In this document: piece by piece, positions 51,692 through 60,144 of the stretch
How the letters are laid out: each line of letters opens with the position of its first letter
Position numbering within the stretch: position 1 is the first letter of the stretch
Source of the DNA: Methylobacterium sp. Leaf99
Lineage (GTDB): Bacteria; Pseudomonadota; Alphaproteobacteria; Rhizobiales; Beijerinckiaceae
NCBI RefSeq assembly: GCF_001422375.1
Contig: NZ_LMMU01000007.1
Coordinates: 536,184-600,183 of the forward strand
DNA: 64,000 bases
Direction of reading: 5' to 3'
Position numbers and translations under genes: made by a program
The notes under the pieces: generated by a model
The model's input: the letters and a program-made list of their open reading frames with translations, nothing else
Told to the model about the DNA's origin: nothing
Database searches by the model: none

Positions 51692-52825
51692 ATGGCCATC
51701 GACTACCGTTCAGAACTTCGCAGACCTCTGCCCTTCAGCCTCGCGGTCGTGGCCGCGGTCCTGCTGGTCTGGCTCATCGTCGCCTCCATCGCCGCCGGGC
51801 GTCAGCGCAGCGCGCGCGATCATCGCATCGAGGACCTGCAGACCCAGCAGACGGCGCTCCGGACCGACCTCGACCGGCAGATCTCGACCGCCGGCACCCT
51901 GACTTCGCTCCAGGCCAAGATCGCCACCGCACAGCAGCAGGACAAGCAGGCAAGCCAGGCCGCCGAGGAAGCGAAGTCCCGCGCCGCGACCCTGACCAAG
52001 GAGCAGCAGGCGGCCGAGACCAAGGCGACCGAGGCGAAGAAGACGGCCGAGGCCGAGACCCAGAAGCTCACCGAGCTTCAGTCCCAGGTCACCCAGGCCG
52101 AGGGTAAGCTGACCCCGCTGCGCGAGGCCATCACCACCGCGGAGAAGGCCGCCGTCGACCGGACCCAGGACCTTGCCGAGGTCGGACGTCGCCTTGAGGA
52201 CGCCCGGGTGCAGGAAGCGAAGCTCCGCGCCGATCTCGCGACCATGACCCAGGAGGCGACGGCCAAGACCGCCGACCTCGCCAAGGCGGAGGAGCGCCAG
52301 CAGAACGCCCGCGAGGCCGCCGCCGCCGCCCAGAAGGAACTGGCCGACGCCCGGACCGCGACCGATCAGGCTACGAAGCAGCGCACGGATACGGATCAGG
52401 CGGTCGCCGCCTTGACCGCCAACAAGGACAAGCTGAACTCCGAGATCGAACAGGCAACCCGCGACGCCCAACAGGCACGTGATGCCCTGACGACCGTCCG
52501 CAAGGAACTCGCCGAGACCCAGGCCCAGCGCGACCGCGTTGTCTCTGAGCGCGGCCAAGCCGAGCAGGCGCTGCAGAAGCTCTCTGCCGACCGCGATACC
52601 GCGACCGCCGCGCTCGATGCGCTGCGCAAGCGTCAGACCGACGCGCAGGGCGAGCTGGCCACGCTGACCGAGACCCTGGCCACCCGCAACAAGGAAGCGG
52701 CCGCCATCGACGAGCGGCTGGCCTCGGCCCGGCAGGACCTGAGCACGGCCCAGGCGAAGCTCGCCGAGGTCCGTCAACAACTCGCCAACCCGCCCGCCGC
52801 TGCACCGAGCCAGCCGGCTCGCTGA
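51692..52825 (+). CDS. membrane-anchored long coiled-coil protein
   Basis: A 377-residue protein with one N-terminal transmembrane helix (FSLAVVAAVLLVWLIVASIAAG, residues about 15-36) followed by ~320 residues of nearly uninterrupted coiled coil rich in Ala, Gln, Glu, Lys and Thr, and a short Pro/Ala tail. No cysteine or enzymatic motif. It would project into the periplasm from the inner membrane. Similar to alphaproteobacterial chromosome-segregation-like or apolipoprotein-like annotations, which reflect only composition. Function unknown. Confidence 0.7.
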   Translation: MAIDYRSELRRPLPFSLAVVAAVLLVWLIVASIAAGRQRSARDHRIEDLQTQQTALRTDLDRQISTAGTLTSLQAKIATAQQQDKQASQAAEEAKSRAATLTKEQQAAETKATEAKKTAEAETQKLTELQSQVTQAEGKLTPLREAITTAEKAAVDRTQDLAEVGRRLEDARVQEAKLRADLATMTQEATAKTADLAKAEERQQNAREAAAAAQKELADARTATDQATKQRTDTDQAVAALTANKDKLNSEIEQATRDAQQARDALTTVRKELAETQAQRDRVVSERGQAEQALQKLSADRDTATAALDALRKRQTDAQGELATLTETLATRNKEAAAIDERLASARQDLSTAQAKLAEVRQQLANPPAAAPSQPAR

Positions 52826-52897
52826 GACAACGGTGACCCATGTGGGCAACCGCTCGCGTGGGTCGTCCATCCAGGTCCCACCGCACGCAAAGATCGC

Positions 52898-53176
52898 ATG
52901 ATGAACATTCGTATCCTCACCCTGACGTCCCTCGCTCTCGCAGGGGCCCTGGTCGTTTCCCGGCCATCCGAGGCGCAGGAGGGTCCCGAGATGGAGGCCA
53001 TGCGGGCGAATTGCGGAGGCGATTACCTTCGCCTATGCGCCGGCATGAAGCCGGGCGGGCCGGAGGTGAAGGCCTGCTTCAAGCGCAATCGCCCAAATCT
53101 GTCGCAGGGGTGCTCGCAGGCCATCGCCGCCTACGAACGGTCCCGTGCGGAAACGTCCGGCGAGGCCGACGACTGA
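52898..53176 (+). CDS. small secreted Cys-rich protein
   Basis: A 92-residue exported protein with a signal peptide (ILTLTSLALAGALVVSRPSEA). The mature part has four conserved-looking cysteines in the pattern CGGDYLRLCAGMKPGG, VKACFKRN and LSQGCSQAI, as in the cysteine-rich GLG1-like repeat proteins of rhizobia and methylobacteria, where two disulfides are likely. Function unknown. Confidence 0.75.
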   Translation: MMNIRILTLTSLALAGALVVSRPSEAQEGPEMEAMRANCGGDYLRLCAGMKPGGPEVKACFKRNRPNLSQGCSQAIAAYERSRAETSGEADD

Positions 53177-53310
53177 CCCACGGAACGATGCGGGCGGGCG
53201 CCCGGGCTTGCCGGTCTGGGGGCAGTCCGGTCCGGGCATGATCGCCGGGCACCGGCCCTGATGGATCGAAGACCCGATGACCGGGGGCCCCGGACGATCG
53301 TCACGGCGGC

Positions 53311-55050
53311 ATGGGAAACGAGAACGCTATGCTGACCCGCCTGAGCCGCGCCTTCCTCCGGGTGTTCCCTACCCTCCTTCTTGTCGTCTTGGGGTTGCTC
53401 GCCGCCCTGTTCCGGAGACGGGGCAGTCCCCGAAACGGCGTGACGACGCTCGTTCCGGTCCCTTCCAGTCCGCCTCTGCCTCCGGCACGACGTCGCGGGG
53501 CCGCCATCGTGCTCCTTGCCCTCCTGTTCGGGACTGGGCTGATCCTCGCCTTGGTCGACGGTAACGGTGCCCTCTGGCGGTTCGAGGCGCCGCACCCGTC
53601 GTCGGACGGCGGGGGCGGGCGAGCGGTGGCGGCCCTGTCGCAGCGGGATGTCGACACCGGCCGAGGAAAAAGTTCGGAAGTAGTCGCTCCGGGTGAATCG
53701 GTCGCTCAAGGCTCAGCGACGGTTTCCGGAACATGGGACCCACGTACGCCGACGTTCGATACCGTGCGCGTCGAGCCGAACGGGGAACTCGTCGTCGCCG
53801 GGCGAACGACGCCAAACGGCACCGTCGAACTCCTGGTCGACGGCAAACCGACGGCCAAGGTGGTCGCGGATGCGAACGGTCAGTTCGCCATCGTTCCCCC
53901 GGCGCTTGCGGCCGGGAACAGCGAGGTCGGCCTTCGGGTGACCGATGGGAAGGGCATTGTCCGCCAATCGCGGGATAGCGTCGCGGTGGCGGTCGCGCCA
54001 TCGCACGATACCAAGCCGTTGGTCGCCCTGACCTCACCCGACAAAGCGACCGTGGTGCTGTCGCAACCAGGCTCGTCACAGACGGCGATCCGCTCGGTTC
54101 CCGATGCTGCGTCCACTCGACGGACGACGGCGGACACCGCAACCCCGACCCGGCGAGGCTCCGGTGAGGTCCTCCCGGGGATCGGTGCCGCTGACGACCG
54201 GGGCCGGTCCGGCCGTACGGGGAACGATGGCGATGCCCACGAGGCGGTATCGGATCGCGCCGCATCCACCGCGGCCGGGTCCGGCTTTGCGGAGGCGCCT
54301 CAGGCCCCGCCACCGGAGCGGGCGGTCGTGACGGGATCGGCGGAGGCCCCCACCAAGGTCGTCAGCGTCGACGCGCAGGAGGGCGGGCGGCTGTACGTCA
54401 GCGGCCAGGCTCCCGCCGGTGCGACCGTGCGACTCTACCTCAACGACACCCTGATCGCCCCCGCCACGGTCGGTCGCGACGGAACCGTCACCTTCACCAT
54501 AGGCCGAGGCGTCAAGCCGGGGGATTACAAGGTCCGGCTCGATCAGGTCGATGCCGCATCGGGAAAGGTCCGCAGTCGCGGGGAGGTGCCTTTCTCGGTT
54601 CCGGATGAGGCCCGGATTTCGGGGACGGGCCGACCGGTTGCGGCATCACCAGAGGCATCACTCGGCGGGAAGGTGGCGTCGAACGCATCTCCACCGGCGG
54701 CGCTCGGTCTGCAGGGCGGGAATGCGGGCGCCTTTGACGGACCGCAGGATTCGGAATCCACGACGATACCGACGACCACGCCATCATCGGATGCCGTGCG
54801 CGATCGGCTCCTGCCCGAGGCCGTCCCTGGCGCGGTCTTCGTCCCGGAGGTGAGGACCGCCCGGATCGAGCGCGGCGACAGCCTCTGGGCGATCAGCCGG
54901 CGGACCTATGGCGAAGGCGACCGGTACACGGCGATCTACGACGCCAACCAGGACCAGATCCGGGACCCGGACCTGATCTATCCCGGCCAGGTCTTCGTGC
55001 TGCCGGCCGAGGACGCCATCGATGCCGTTCAGGCCGAAAAACGCGGTTGA
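53311..55050 (+). CDS. LysM domain protein with large disordered region
   Basis: A 579-residue protein: an N-terminal membrane segment (VFPTLLLVVLGLLAALF), a second hydrophobic helix (GAAIVLLALLFGTGLILALV near 75), a bacterial Ig-like domain (TVRVEPNGELVVAGRTTPNG, residues about 150-220), a low-complexity linker, a second such domain (VSVDAQEGGRLYVSGQAPAG), and a C-terminal LysM domain (RIERGDSLWAISRRTYGEG to YPGQVFVLP). LysM binds peptidoglycan, so it should link inner membrane and cell wall. This layout is common in rhizobiales as an uncharacterised family. ATG at 53329 is an alternative start. The tiny gene at 55064 follows by 13 bases. Confidence 0.85.
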   Translation: MGNENAMLTRLSRAFLRVFPTLLLVVLGLLAALFRRRGSPRNGVTTLVPVPSSPPLPPARRRGAAIVLLALLFGTGLILALVDGNGALWRFEAPHPSSDGGGGRAVAALSQRDVDTGRGKSSEVVAPGESVAQGSATVSGTWDPRTPTFDTVRVEPNGELVVAGRTTPNGTVELLVDGKPTAKVVADANGQFAIVPPALAAGNSEVGLRVTDGKGIVRQSRDSVAVAVAPSHDTKPLVALTSPDKATVVLSQPGSSQTAIRSVPDAASTRRTTADTATPTRRGSGEVLPGIGAADDRGRSGRTGNDGDAHEAVSDRAASTAAGSGFAEAPQAPPPERAVVTGSAEAPTKVVSVDAQEGGRLYVSGQAPAGATVRLYLNDTLIAPATVGRDGTVTFTIGRGVKPGDYKVRLDQVDAASGKVRSRGEVPFSVPDEARISGTGRPVAASPEASLGGKVASNASPPAALGLQGGNAGAFDGPQDSESTTIPTTTPSSDAVRDRLLPEAVPGAVFVPEVRTARIERGDSLWAISRRTYGEGDRYTAIYDANQDQIRDPDLIYPGQVFVLPAEDAIDAVQAEKRG

Positions 55051-55063
55051 GGAGAATCGGACC

Positions 55064-55168
55064 ATGACCAAATTCACCAAGACCGTGACCTATGTCGTCG
55101 CCGCCGCGGCCGTCGTCATGCTCGTCATCGTCGTTCTTCAATCGACCAGCATGCTGGCGAGTTCATGA
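55064..55168 (+). CDS. 34-residue single-helix membrane peptide
   Basis: ATG with a gaggag site eight bases upstream; 13 bases after the LysM gene. Product begins MTKFTKTVTYVVAAAAVVML and ends in STSMLASS: a short basic start followed by one membrane helix. Coding status is supported by start signal, spacing and hydrophobic pattern. Confidence 0.55.
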   Translation: MTKFTKTVTYVVAAAAVVMLVIVVLQSTSMLASS

Positions 55169-55565
55169 GGATGCTGCAGGCTTCGAGGGTCCTGTCACGC
55201 TTGGCCTCGGTCGGCGGCATCCAGGGAAAGCTCCGGTTCGAACGGGATGGTCCTTGGTCCTTGCGCTGACGGGATGGTGCAGGACCGGTATCGTCGCGAG
55301 GATGTTTCCGGTCCCTCAGCTCAGGCCGGAGGCGTCCACGCGTATCGTGCCGTCTATCCTGACCGTGTGTGCAGGGCAGAAGCGTTCGAGCCGTTCCAGT
55401 TCAGAAAAAACCAGCCGCAATCGCATTCATGCCGGTCGCCGTCAGGATCAGACCAGGATTCATGGAACCGGTCAGAGCTACACCTGGGGAGGACCGACGA
55501 CGGCGTCGAACGGGTTTGCGCCGGCTATAGGCTACGACGCCTATCTTGGGGGCAACGGCTACTGA
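55169..55565 (+). other. possible degenerate small secreted-protein gene
   Basis: A frame ending at 55565 has a plausible protein end (SYTWGGPTTASNGFAPAIG, then YDAYLGGNGY) but no matching signal peptide or start upstream in the same frame. A hydrophobic stretch (PAAIAFMPVAVRI) appears in another frame about 100 bases earlier, which suggests a frameshifted remnant. Otherwise nothing in this 490-base region. Confidence 0.3.
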
Positions 55566-55596
55566 CCCTGTGACGTGTTGTACCATGTCAAACGCT

Positions 55597-55622
55597 GGAA
55601 CGGTCGACCGGACGAAGATGTT
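55597..55622 (+). promoter_or_regulatory. EcfG-like promoter before the Gly/Tyr-rich gene
   Basis: GGAAC at 55597-55601, 18 bases, GTT at 55620-55622; 35 bases before the ATG at 55657. Same elements and spacing as at 43889. Confidence 0.45.
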
Positions 55623-55656
55623 TCTAGCCTACATCCCGAACAACAGGAGTTATCGA

Positions 55657-56064
55657 ATGCGCAAGCTCGCACTTGCATCCACGGCGCTGCTCGGCCTCGG
55701 CCTGCTGGCATCGGCACCCGCCGAGGCTCGTGGCTGGGGCGGTGGCTACGGCCATGGCGGCTATGGCTACGGCGGCGGCTACCGCGGCGTCGGCTTCCGC
55801 GGTGGTTACGGTGGGTACCGTGGTTACGGCGGCGGCTACGGTCGCGGCTACGGCTATCGCCGCGGCATTGGCCCAGGCGCTGCCATCGGCCTCGGCATTG
55901 CCGGCCTCGCGGCGGGCGCCATCGTGGCGAACAGCTACGGCGGCTACGGTGGTTACGGGTATGGCCGTCCGGTCGGGTACTATGGCGGCTATGGCTACGC
56001 GCCCGCCTACGGCTACGCACCGGCTTATGGCTACGGCTATCCGGCCTACGGCTACGGGTACTGA
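55657..56064 (+). CDS. secreted Gly/Tyr-rich protein
   Basis: A 135-residue exported protein. Signal peptide to about residue 24 (LALASTALLGLGLLASAPAEA), then a Gly-Gly-Tyr/Gly-Tyr-Arg repeat region, a central hydrophobic glycine-zipper helix (GPGAAIGLGIAGLAAGAIVA) and a second Gly/Tyr/Pro-Ala repeat region ending YGYGY. The central part is shared with the BA14K-type protein at 48244 but the BA14K C-terminus is missing. Likely surface or outer-membrane associated; function unknown. The gene ends shortly before an intrinsic terminator. Confidence 0.75.
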   Translation: MRKLALASTALLGLGLLASAPAEARGWGGGYGHGGYGYGGGYRGVGFRGGYGGYRGYGGGYGRGYGYRRGIGPGAAIGLGIAGLAAGAIVANSYGGYGGYGYGRPVGYYGGYGYAPAYGYAPAYGYGYPAYGYGY

Positions 56065-56114
56065 TCCACGCATTCCTGGGTCTCTCCACCCGGCGTGACG
56101 ACCTAGAGTCATGG

Positions 56115-56157
56115 ACCAGTGTACACGGAGCAATCCGGGTGCACTGGTTTTGTTTTT
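56115..56157 (+). terminator. rho-independent terminator
   Basis: Stem accagtgtac / gtgcactggt (one G-T pair) followed by tttgtttttg. The best classical intrinsic terminator in the window, 50 bases after the Gly/Tyr-rich gene. Confidence 0.85.
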
Positions 56158-56214
56158 GCATTGACGGACTACATTAAAGCCCAACCAAATACGCATAAAT
56201 ATGATCAGACAAAT

Positions 56215-56239
56215 TGAACGTGATAGGGGCGATTGCGTT
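56215..56239 (+). promoter_or_regulatory. weak EcfG-like promoter
   Basis: TGAAC at 56215-56219, 16 bases, CGTT at 56236-56239; one mismatch from the GGAAC consensus. It ends 27 bases before the ATG at 56267. Confidence 0.35.
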
Positions 56240-56266
56240 GAAGATCAGGTTGATCAAAGGACGCAA

Positions 56267-56887
56267 ATGTCACGATTTACGAAGATCTTCGGCGCCGCTG
56301 CCCTTTCCACCGTTGCCCTGATGACCACGGCTGCCTACGCCCAGGACGGCGGCCCCTGCACAGATGACATCGCCAAGCTCAAGCGGGAGCTCGGAACGCA
56401 GGTCGGCATGGGAGCGCCCGTCTCGCAGCCCGAGACCGGCCAGCGCAAAGGACCGAACGACGGCTCGGCTGACCAGGCCGCCGGCACGACGGCATCCACG
56501 GCCAAGCCCGTCGGGAACGCCGAAACGGACCGCGCTCAGCAGGGCGGAGCATCCAAGGCGACGGGTGGATCGCCGGGCACGGTCGGCGGCGTCTCGGGGC
56601 CCGTCGCAGCCGCCACCGGGACCGGCCAGGCCGACTCGGTCGTGAGTGGGCGGATCGCCACTTCGCCGGCCGATGTCAGGGCACAGTCGGAGAACAAGCC
56701 GACTGCCGCCGTCGAGGCGTCCAAGGGCGGCGAGGCCTCCGCCTCGGCGAGCCTGTCCCCCGAGGACAAGATCTCGCAGGCAAAGACGGCCTTGCAGCGC
56801 GCAACCGACCTCAACGCCAAGGGTGATCAGTCCTGCCGCGATGCCGTCCAGCAGGCTCGTTCGTTGATGCCGCAGCAGGTGCGCTAA
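56267..56887 (+). CDS. secreted Ala/Gly/Ser-rich protein, unknown function
   Basis: A 206-residue exported protein: signal peptide to about residue 25 (IFGAAALSTVALMTTAAYA), then CTDDIAKLKRELG, a long low-complexity Gly/Ala/Ser/Thr region (residues about 50-160), and a helical C-terminus (LSPEDKISQAKTALQRATDL, GDQSCRDAVQQARSL). Two cysteines, one at each end of the mature part, may form a disulfide. The design is known to me from methylobacteria and rhizobia as uncharacterised exported proteins. Start chosen for the signal peptide and aagg site. Confidence 0.7.
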   Translation: MSRFTKIFGAAALSTVALMTTAAYAQDGGPCTDDIAKLKRELGTQVGMGAPVSQPETGQRKGPNDGSADQAAGTTASTAKPVGNAETDRAQQGGASKATGGSPGTVGGVSGPVAAATGTGQADSVVSGRIATSPADVRAQSENKPTAAVEASKGGEASASASLSPEDKISQAKTALQRATDLNAKGDQSCRDAVQQARSLMPQQVR

Positions 56888-57156
56888 CACGCTACACTCT
56901 GGACTCGAACCGATCGCAAGGCTCGTCCCGGACTAGGGCCTGCCTTGCGATTTCGTGAGCGGAACGTCCCTGATACCAATCGCAATACCGGGATCGTCCC
57001 GACATGGAAAAATCGGTCACGCGACCAGGACGATCCTAGCTCTCTGAAGCCAGGGTCGCAGCGACCCTGCGACCGATTTCAATGCGGTTCATAGGGACCT
57101 GCCACAGTATCGAGTCTAACTCGGCTGTGCCGCTGCCGGTCGAACAACGCCTGCCT
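56888..57156. other. intergenic stretch
   Basis: No gene seen. Together with 57298-57642 it flanks the tiny minus-strand proline-rich gene; neither side shows a recognisable element. Confidence 0.4.
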
Positions 57157-57297
57157 TCACCGTCCGTCGATGGGCCCGGGGGGCTGGGGAGCCGGTGGTT
57201 CGACGGGTGGATCGATCTCGGGCGTCTGAGGCTCGGGAGCCGGGTCGCCGATAGGCGGAAGAGGATCGTCACCTGGACGCGGAGTGTCCGACTGCAT
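57157..57297 (-). CDS. tiny proline-rich protein, copy 1
   Basis: A 46-residue frame beginning MQSDTPRPGDD and ending PAPQPPGPIDGR. An aagagga site lies nine bases before this ATG; an ATG three codons upstream is possible. It is clearly homologous at both DNA and protein level to the plus-strand gene at 58666 (shared MQSDTPRPGDD, PPIGDP, PEIDPP, EPPAPQPPGP). Protein-level conservation with third-position changes between the copies argues that both are translated. Function unknown; disordered composition. Confidence 0.6.
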   Translation of the reverse strand: MQSDTPRPGDDPLPPIGDPAPEPQTPEIDPPVEPPAPQPPGPIDGR

Positions 57298-57642
57298 TCG
57301 AGTCATTCCTCTTCATTCGGCACCGTCAGGGCGGCACCTTCGTCTAACGTGCGACGCTCGCGATGGTCCCGCCATCAGCGGGATGGCCGAGGTCGGGACC
57401 ATCGGACCTTCGATGATACCTGTCAGGCAGCGCCGACCTCGGGCCCATCGCGTCGAACCGACGGCTAACCCTGCGTATGCGATGGGCAAGGCGGGACGCC
57501 CGCGTCAGCGGCGGCGTCGCCCGGCAGGTCCACGGTAGAAGCCCGGAGGGCATCCGCGGGGTGCGCCGCACGACCGCCTGCCGTCGCTTTCGGTGATTCG
57601 GCTGGAATGCTACCCACCCGCCTCATCACAAGGGGCTATCCA

Positions 57643-58566
57643 ATGACCTTCCCGACGCGTCACACCGTGTTCCTGACCGTCATCGTGGGCTGCGTTCCGG
57701 CTCTTGCATAGACCTCGGTCCCGGCCGGTCCGGAGACGGTCGCCACGCAAGCCGTCATCCGCAAGCTGAACGCCTATGTCGGGCTCCTGAACCGGACGCT
57801 CCGCGCCTCGGAGTCGATGGTGCGTTACAGAAGCTGGGTGAACATGCGCACCGGCCCGACAGGTCATGAGAGCATCGTGTACGGGCTCTACTCACTCTAC
57901 GACGTGCGCGACGAGATCGCGAAGGCGAAGGCAGCCGTCGATGCGGAACCCCGCATGGCGGAGCTCGACGCGGCCATCCCACCGTACGTCACGGCCTACG
58001 AAACGCTCGCCCCGCTGATTGCGCAAGCGAACGGCTATTACGAGCGGGCGGATTACAAGGTCGACAAGATGGCGGAGGGCAAGACCTTGCATGTCAAGCT
58101 GGCGCCGGCCGGCAGAGCCTTCCTGGAAGAACGGGCGAAGCTCGAACCGCTCTTCGCCCGGGAAAAGCTCAAGGGCGACGAGGCCGAACTCGCGCTGATC
58201 GAAAAGCGGGAAGGCCGCAAGGCCCGCTGGGTCGTCGCCAATGTCATGCTCCGAACGCGTCCGGTGGTGGAACTGCTCCCGCGCGAAGCCAAGCCCATCG
58301 TCGACCTGCCGGCCTTCGACTCCGCACTCGCCACCTATGCCTCGGCCGTCAGGAGCATGGACGAGTATGCCGCGGCCGAGCCGGGCTCCTTCTCCGGCTT
58401 CGAGGGCCGACCGGTTTCCTGAATCGGCAAGCTGCGCGAGTTCCGCGAGAAGCTCGGCCGCGCGAAGGGCGACGCACGCCGCGGCCGTATCGACACGACC
58501 TGGATCATGAACGACTACAACACCCTGATTTCATCCTCGCAGACGGCGACCCGTTTCCCGCGTTAG
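57643..58566 (+). pseudogene. DUF3829 (YiiG-like) gene with two in-frame stop codons
   Basis: From the ATG at 57643 a signal peptide is read (HTVFLTVIVGCVPALA), then TAG at 57709. The same frame continues for 236 codons with normal composition: LNRTLRASESMVRYRSWVN, GLYSLYDVRDEIAKAKAAVD, GRAFLEERAKLEPLFAREK. A TGA at 58420 interrupts before GKLREFREKLG, and the frame ends at a TAG at 58564 after NDYNTLISSSQTATRF. The layout of a secreted DUF3829 protein is otherwise intact, with no frameshift. The stops are probably point mutations of Trp or Gln codons, so inactivation is recent. Confidence 0.75.
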
Positions 58567-58665
58567 GCGGTCCCGCCGGACGCCGCCGGCGCCGACGGGA
58601 CCATCCCGTACGATGCACGTTTCCTCCCGGCGGCGTGCGCTTCGCCGGGAGGACGCGGAAGCCGG

Positions 58666-58809
58666 ATGATGCAGTCCGATACGCCACGCCCCGGAGACGA
58701 TCTCCTCCCGCCCATCGGCGATCCGCCTCCCGGTTCTCAGGTCCCTGAGATCGATCCGCCGGCGGAGCCACCGGCCCCTCAGCCCCCAGGCCCCGTCGAA
58801 GCTTTCTAA
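58666..58809 (+). CDS. tiny proline-rich protein, copy 2
   Basis: A 47-residue frame beginning MMQSDTPRPGDDLLPPIGD and ending PPGPVEAF, with an aggacgcggaag purine-rich region upstream. Paralog of the minus-strand copy at 57157; the two lie in opposite orientation on either side of the DUF3829 pseudogene. A small hairpin (aagcttt / aaagctt) overlaps the stop. Function unknown. Confidence 0.6.
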   Translation: MMQSDTPRPGDDLLPPIGDPPPGSQVPEIDPPAEPPAPQPPGPVEAF

Positions 58810-58834
58810 AAGCTTGGCGCTCCGTTGACGCAAT

Positions 58835-59446
58835 TCACGACGCGGGCGACGGCAGTCGCACCGCAACCTCGTTCCGGCGCAGGAATGGCACCGAGAACGG
58901 CGGATCGTAGCCCATGAAGAAGGGCCGATCCGCCGGCTTTCGTCCAGCGGCTTCCATCACATTCGTCAGGATGCGGGTCTGCTCGTCCCGAGCCGCAGGC
59001 GATGCGGTGCCGGAGAAGCGCAGGACGGCCAACCGTTCCGGAGGGATGCGAACCAGTCTCACACCGGGTTCCGTGGGCTCCGGCGCACCGGCTTCGACCA
59101 CCGTCCTCGGCAGGTAGAACCGCATGGTTCCCCGGGCGCCCTGCTCGACCGGGACCGTCATCGCGATCAGGCAGCCTTCGCTCTCAACGGGCGTCGTCAT
59201 GGCGATCCGCTGACCGCCACCATTCGCCCCGGTGATGTAGCGGAAAAGCCGGCCGAACGCTTCCCCGTCCTGTTGTCCCCCGGCATCCGTCTCGACGGCA
59301 ACGCGTCCCTCGTAGGCCCGCACCTCGACCCCACGGTCGAGGTGCTCGACGATTGCATAGCGCGGCTCTTCATAGGTCCCGCGGATGCCCACGACCGACA
59401 ACGCGGACTCGAGGAGAGTGACGAGGTAGTAGAGGAGCTTGTCCAT
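58835..59446 (-). CDS. SOUL family heme-binding protein
   Basis: A 203-residue protein with a short hydrophobic N-terminus (LLYYLVTLLESALSVVGIRG) and the SOUL/HBP fold: EEPRYAIVEHLDRGVEVRAY, FGRLFRYITGANGGGQRIAMTTPVE, LIAMTVPVEQ, MRFYLPRTV and the C-terminal FMGYDPPFSVPFLRRNEVAVRL. SOUL proteins bind heme or tetrapyrroles loosely; the bacterial role is unknown. Complete and of normal length. Confidence 0.87.
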   Translation of the reverse strand: MDKLLYYLVTLLESALSVVGIRGTYEEPRYAIVEHLDRGVEVRAYEGRVAVETDAGGQQDGEAFGRLFRYITGANGGGQRIAMTTPVESEGCLIAMTVPVEQGARGTMRFYLPRTVVEAGAPEPTEPGVRLVRIPPERLAVLRFSGTASPAARDEQTRILTNVMEAAGRKPADRPFFMGYDPPFSVPFLRRNEVAVRLPSPAS

Positions 59447-59529
59447 GGTCCAGGCATCCTTCGGTCATGGGGGGTACGCGAGGGATCTGCGGTCGGCAGT
59501 CGGGTGTCCAAGGTCAGGCATGTCGGCCG

Positions 59530-59766
59530 ACGGGGTTGTCCGGCCGGGAAGACCGCAGCGTCGCTGCCGGCCATCAGCGCGGCCGGAGCATCGAGGGATG
59601 TCGCGGTCAGGTCACCCTGAACCGCCATCGCTCCCACGGCAGCGAGGCCCTCGGCCTGTTCCGGCGTGCGATGCAGCGACCTGACGGCATGACCGCTATC
59701 GGCGGGCATGCGCGCGAGCCGGCGGCCGACCTTTTCCGAGCCTCCGCTTGTGAAGTCGTTCGGCAA
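59530..59766 (-). pseudogene. remnant of an NAD(P)-binding SDR/NmrA-type gene
   Basis: About 80 codons on the minus strand read like the first third of an NmrA/SDR-a5 protein: EKVGRRLARMPADSGHAVRSL, PEQAEGLAAVGAMAVQGDL, ALMAGSDAAVFPAG. The expected start (VIGATGKVG-like) is degraded to TSGGSEKVG, and similarity stops after PAGQP. The rest of the gene is missing; the SOUL gene begins 84 bases further on. Confidence 0.65.
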
Positions 59767-59781
59767 GGGCTTCGGCGACGC

Positions 59782-60144
59782 CTACTTCAATGTTGCCAGG
59801 TAGGCGATGACGTCCGCGACCTTCTTCTCATCCTTGAGGCCTTGATAGACCATCTTGGTGCCCTTGACCTTGTTGGCGGCAGGCCCGGTCAGCCACTCTT
59901 TGAGATTGGCCTCATCCCACGTGATGCCCGACTCCTTGAGGGCGGTGGAATAGTTGTAGCCTTCGTAGGAAGCGGCCTTGCGTCCGACGACCCCGACAAG
60001 GTTTGGCCCGACGGAATTTTTCCCGAGGGCATGGCAGGCCTTGCAGGCCGTGAAGACCTTTTCGCCGGCAGCCGCATCCTGGGCCTGCGCGGAGAAGGTG
60101 GGGAGGATGATTGCGAAGGCGGCGGCGAGAAGGTGAGGACGCAT
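59782..60144 (-). CDS. class I cytochrome c (c2/c552-like)
   Basis: A 120-residue periplasmic cytochrome c. Signal peptide to about residue 22 (AAAFAIILPTFSAQAQ), heme-binding CKACH (Cys34, Cys37, His38) and the axial Met98 in GTKMVYQG. Other signatures: VGPNLVGVVGRKAAS and VADVIAYLATLK. It shuttles single electrons in the periplasm; the partner enzyme is not encoded nearby. The ATG was chosen for its signal peptide; the frame is open upstream. Confidence 0.92.
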   Translation of the reverse strand: MRPHLLAAAFAIILPTFSAQAQDAAAGEKVFTACKACHALGKNSVGPNLVGVVGRKAASYEGYNYSTALKESGITWDEANLKEWLTGPAANKVKGTKMVYQGLKDEKKVADVIAYLATLK

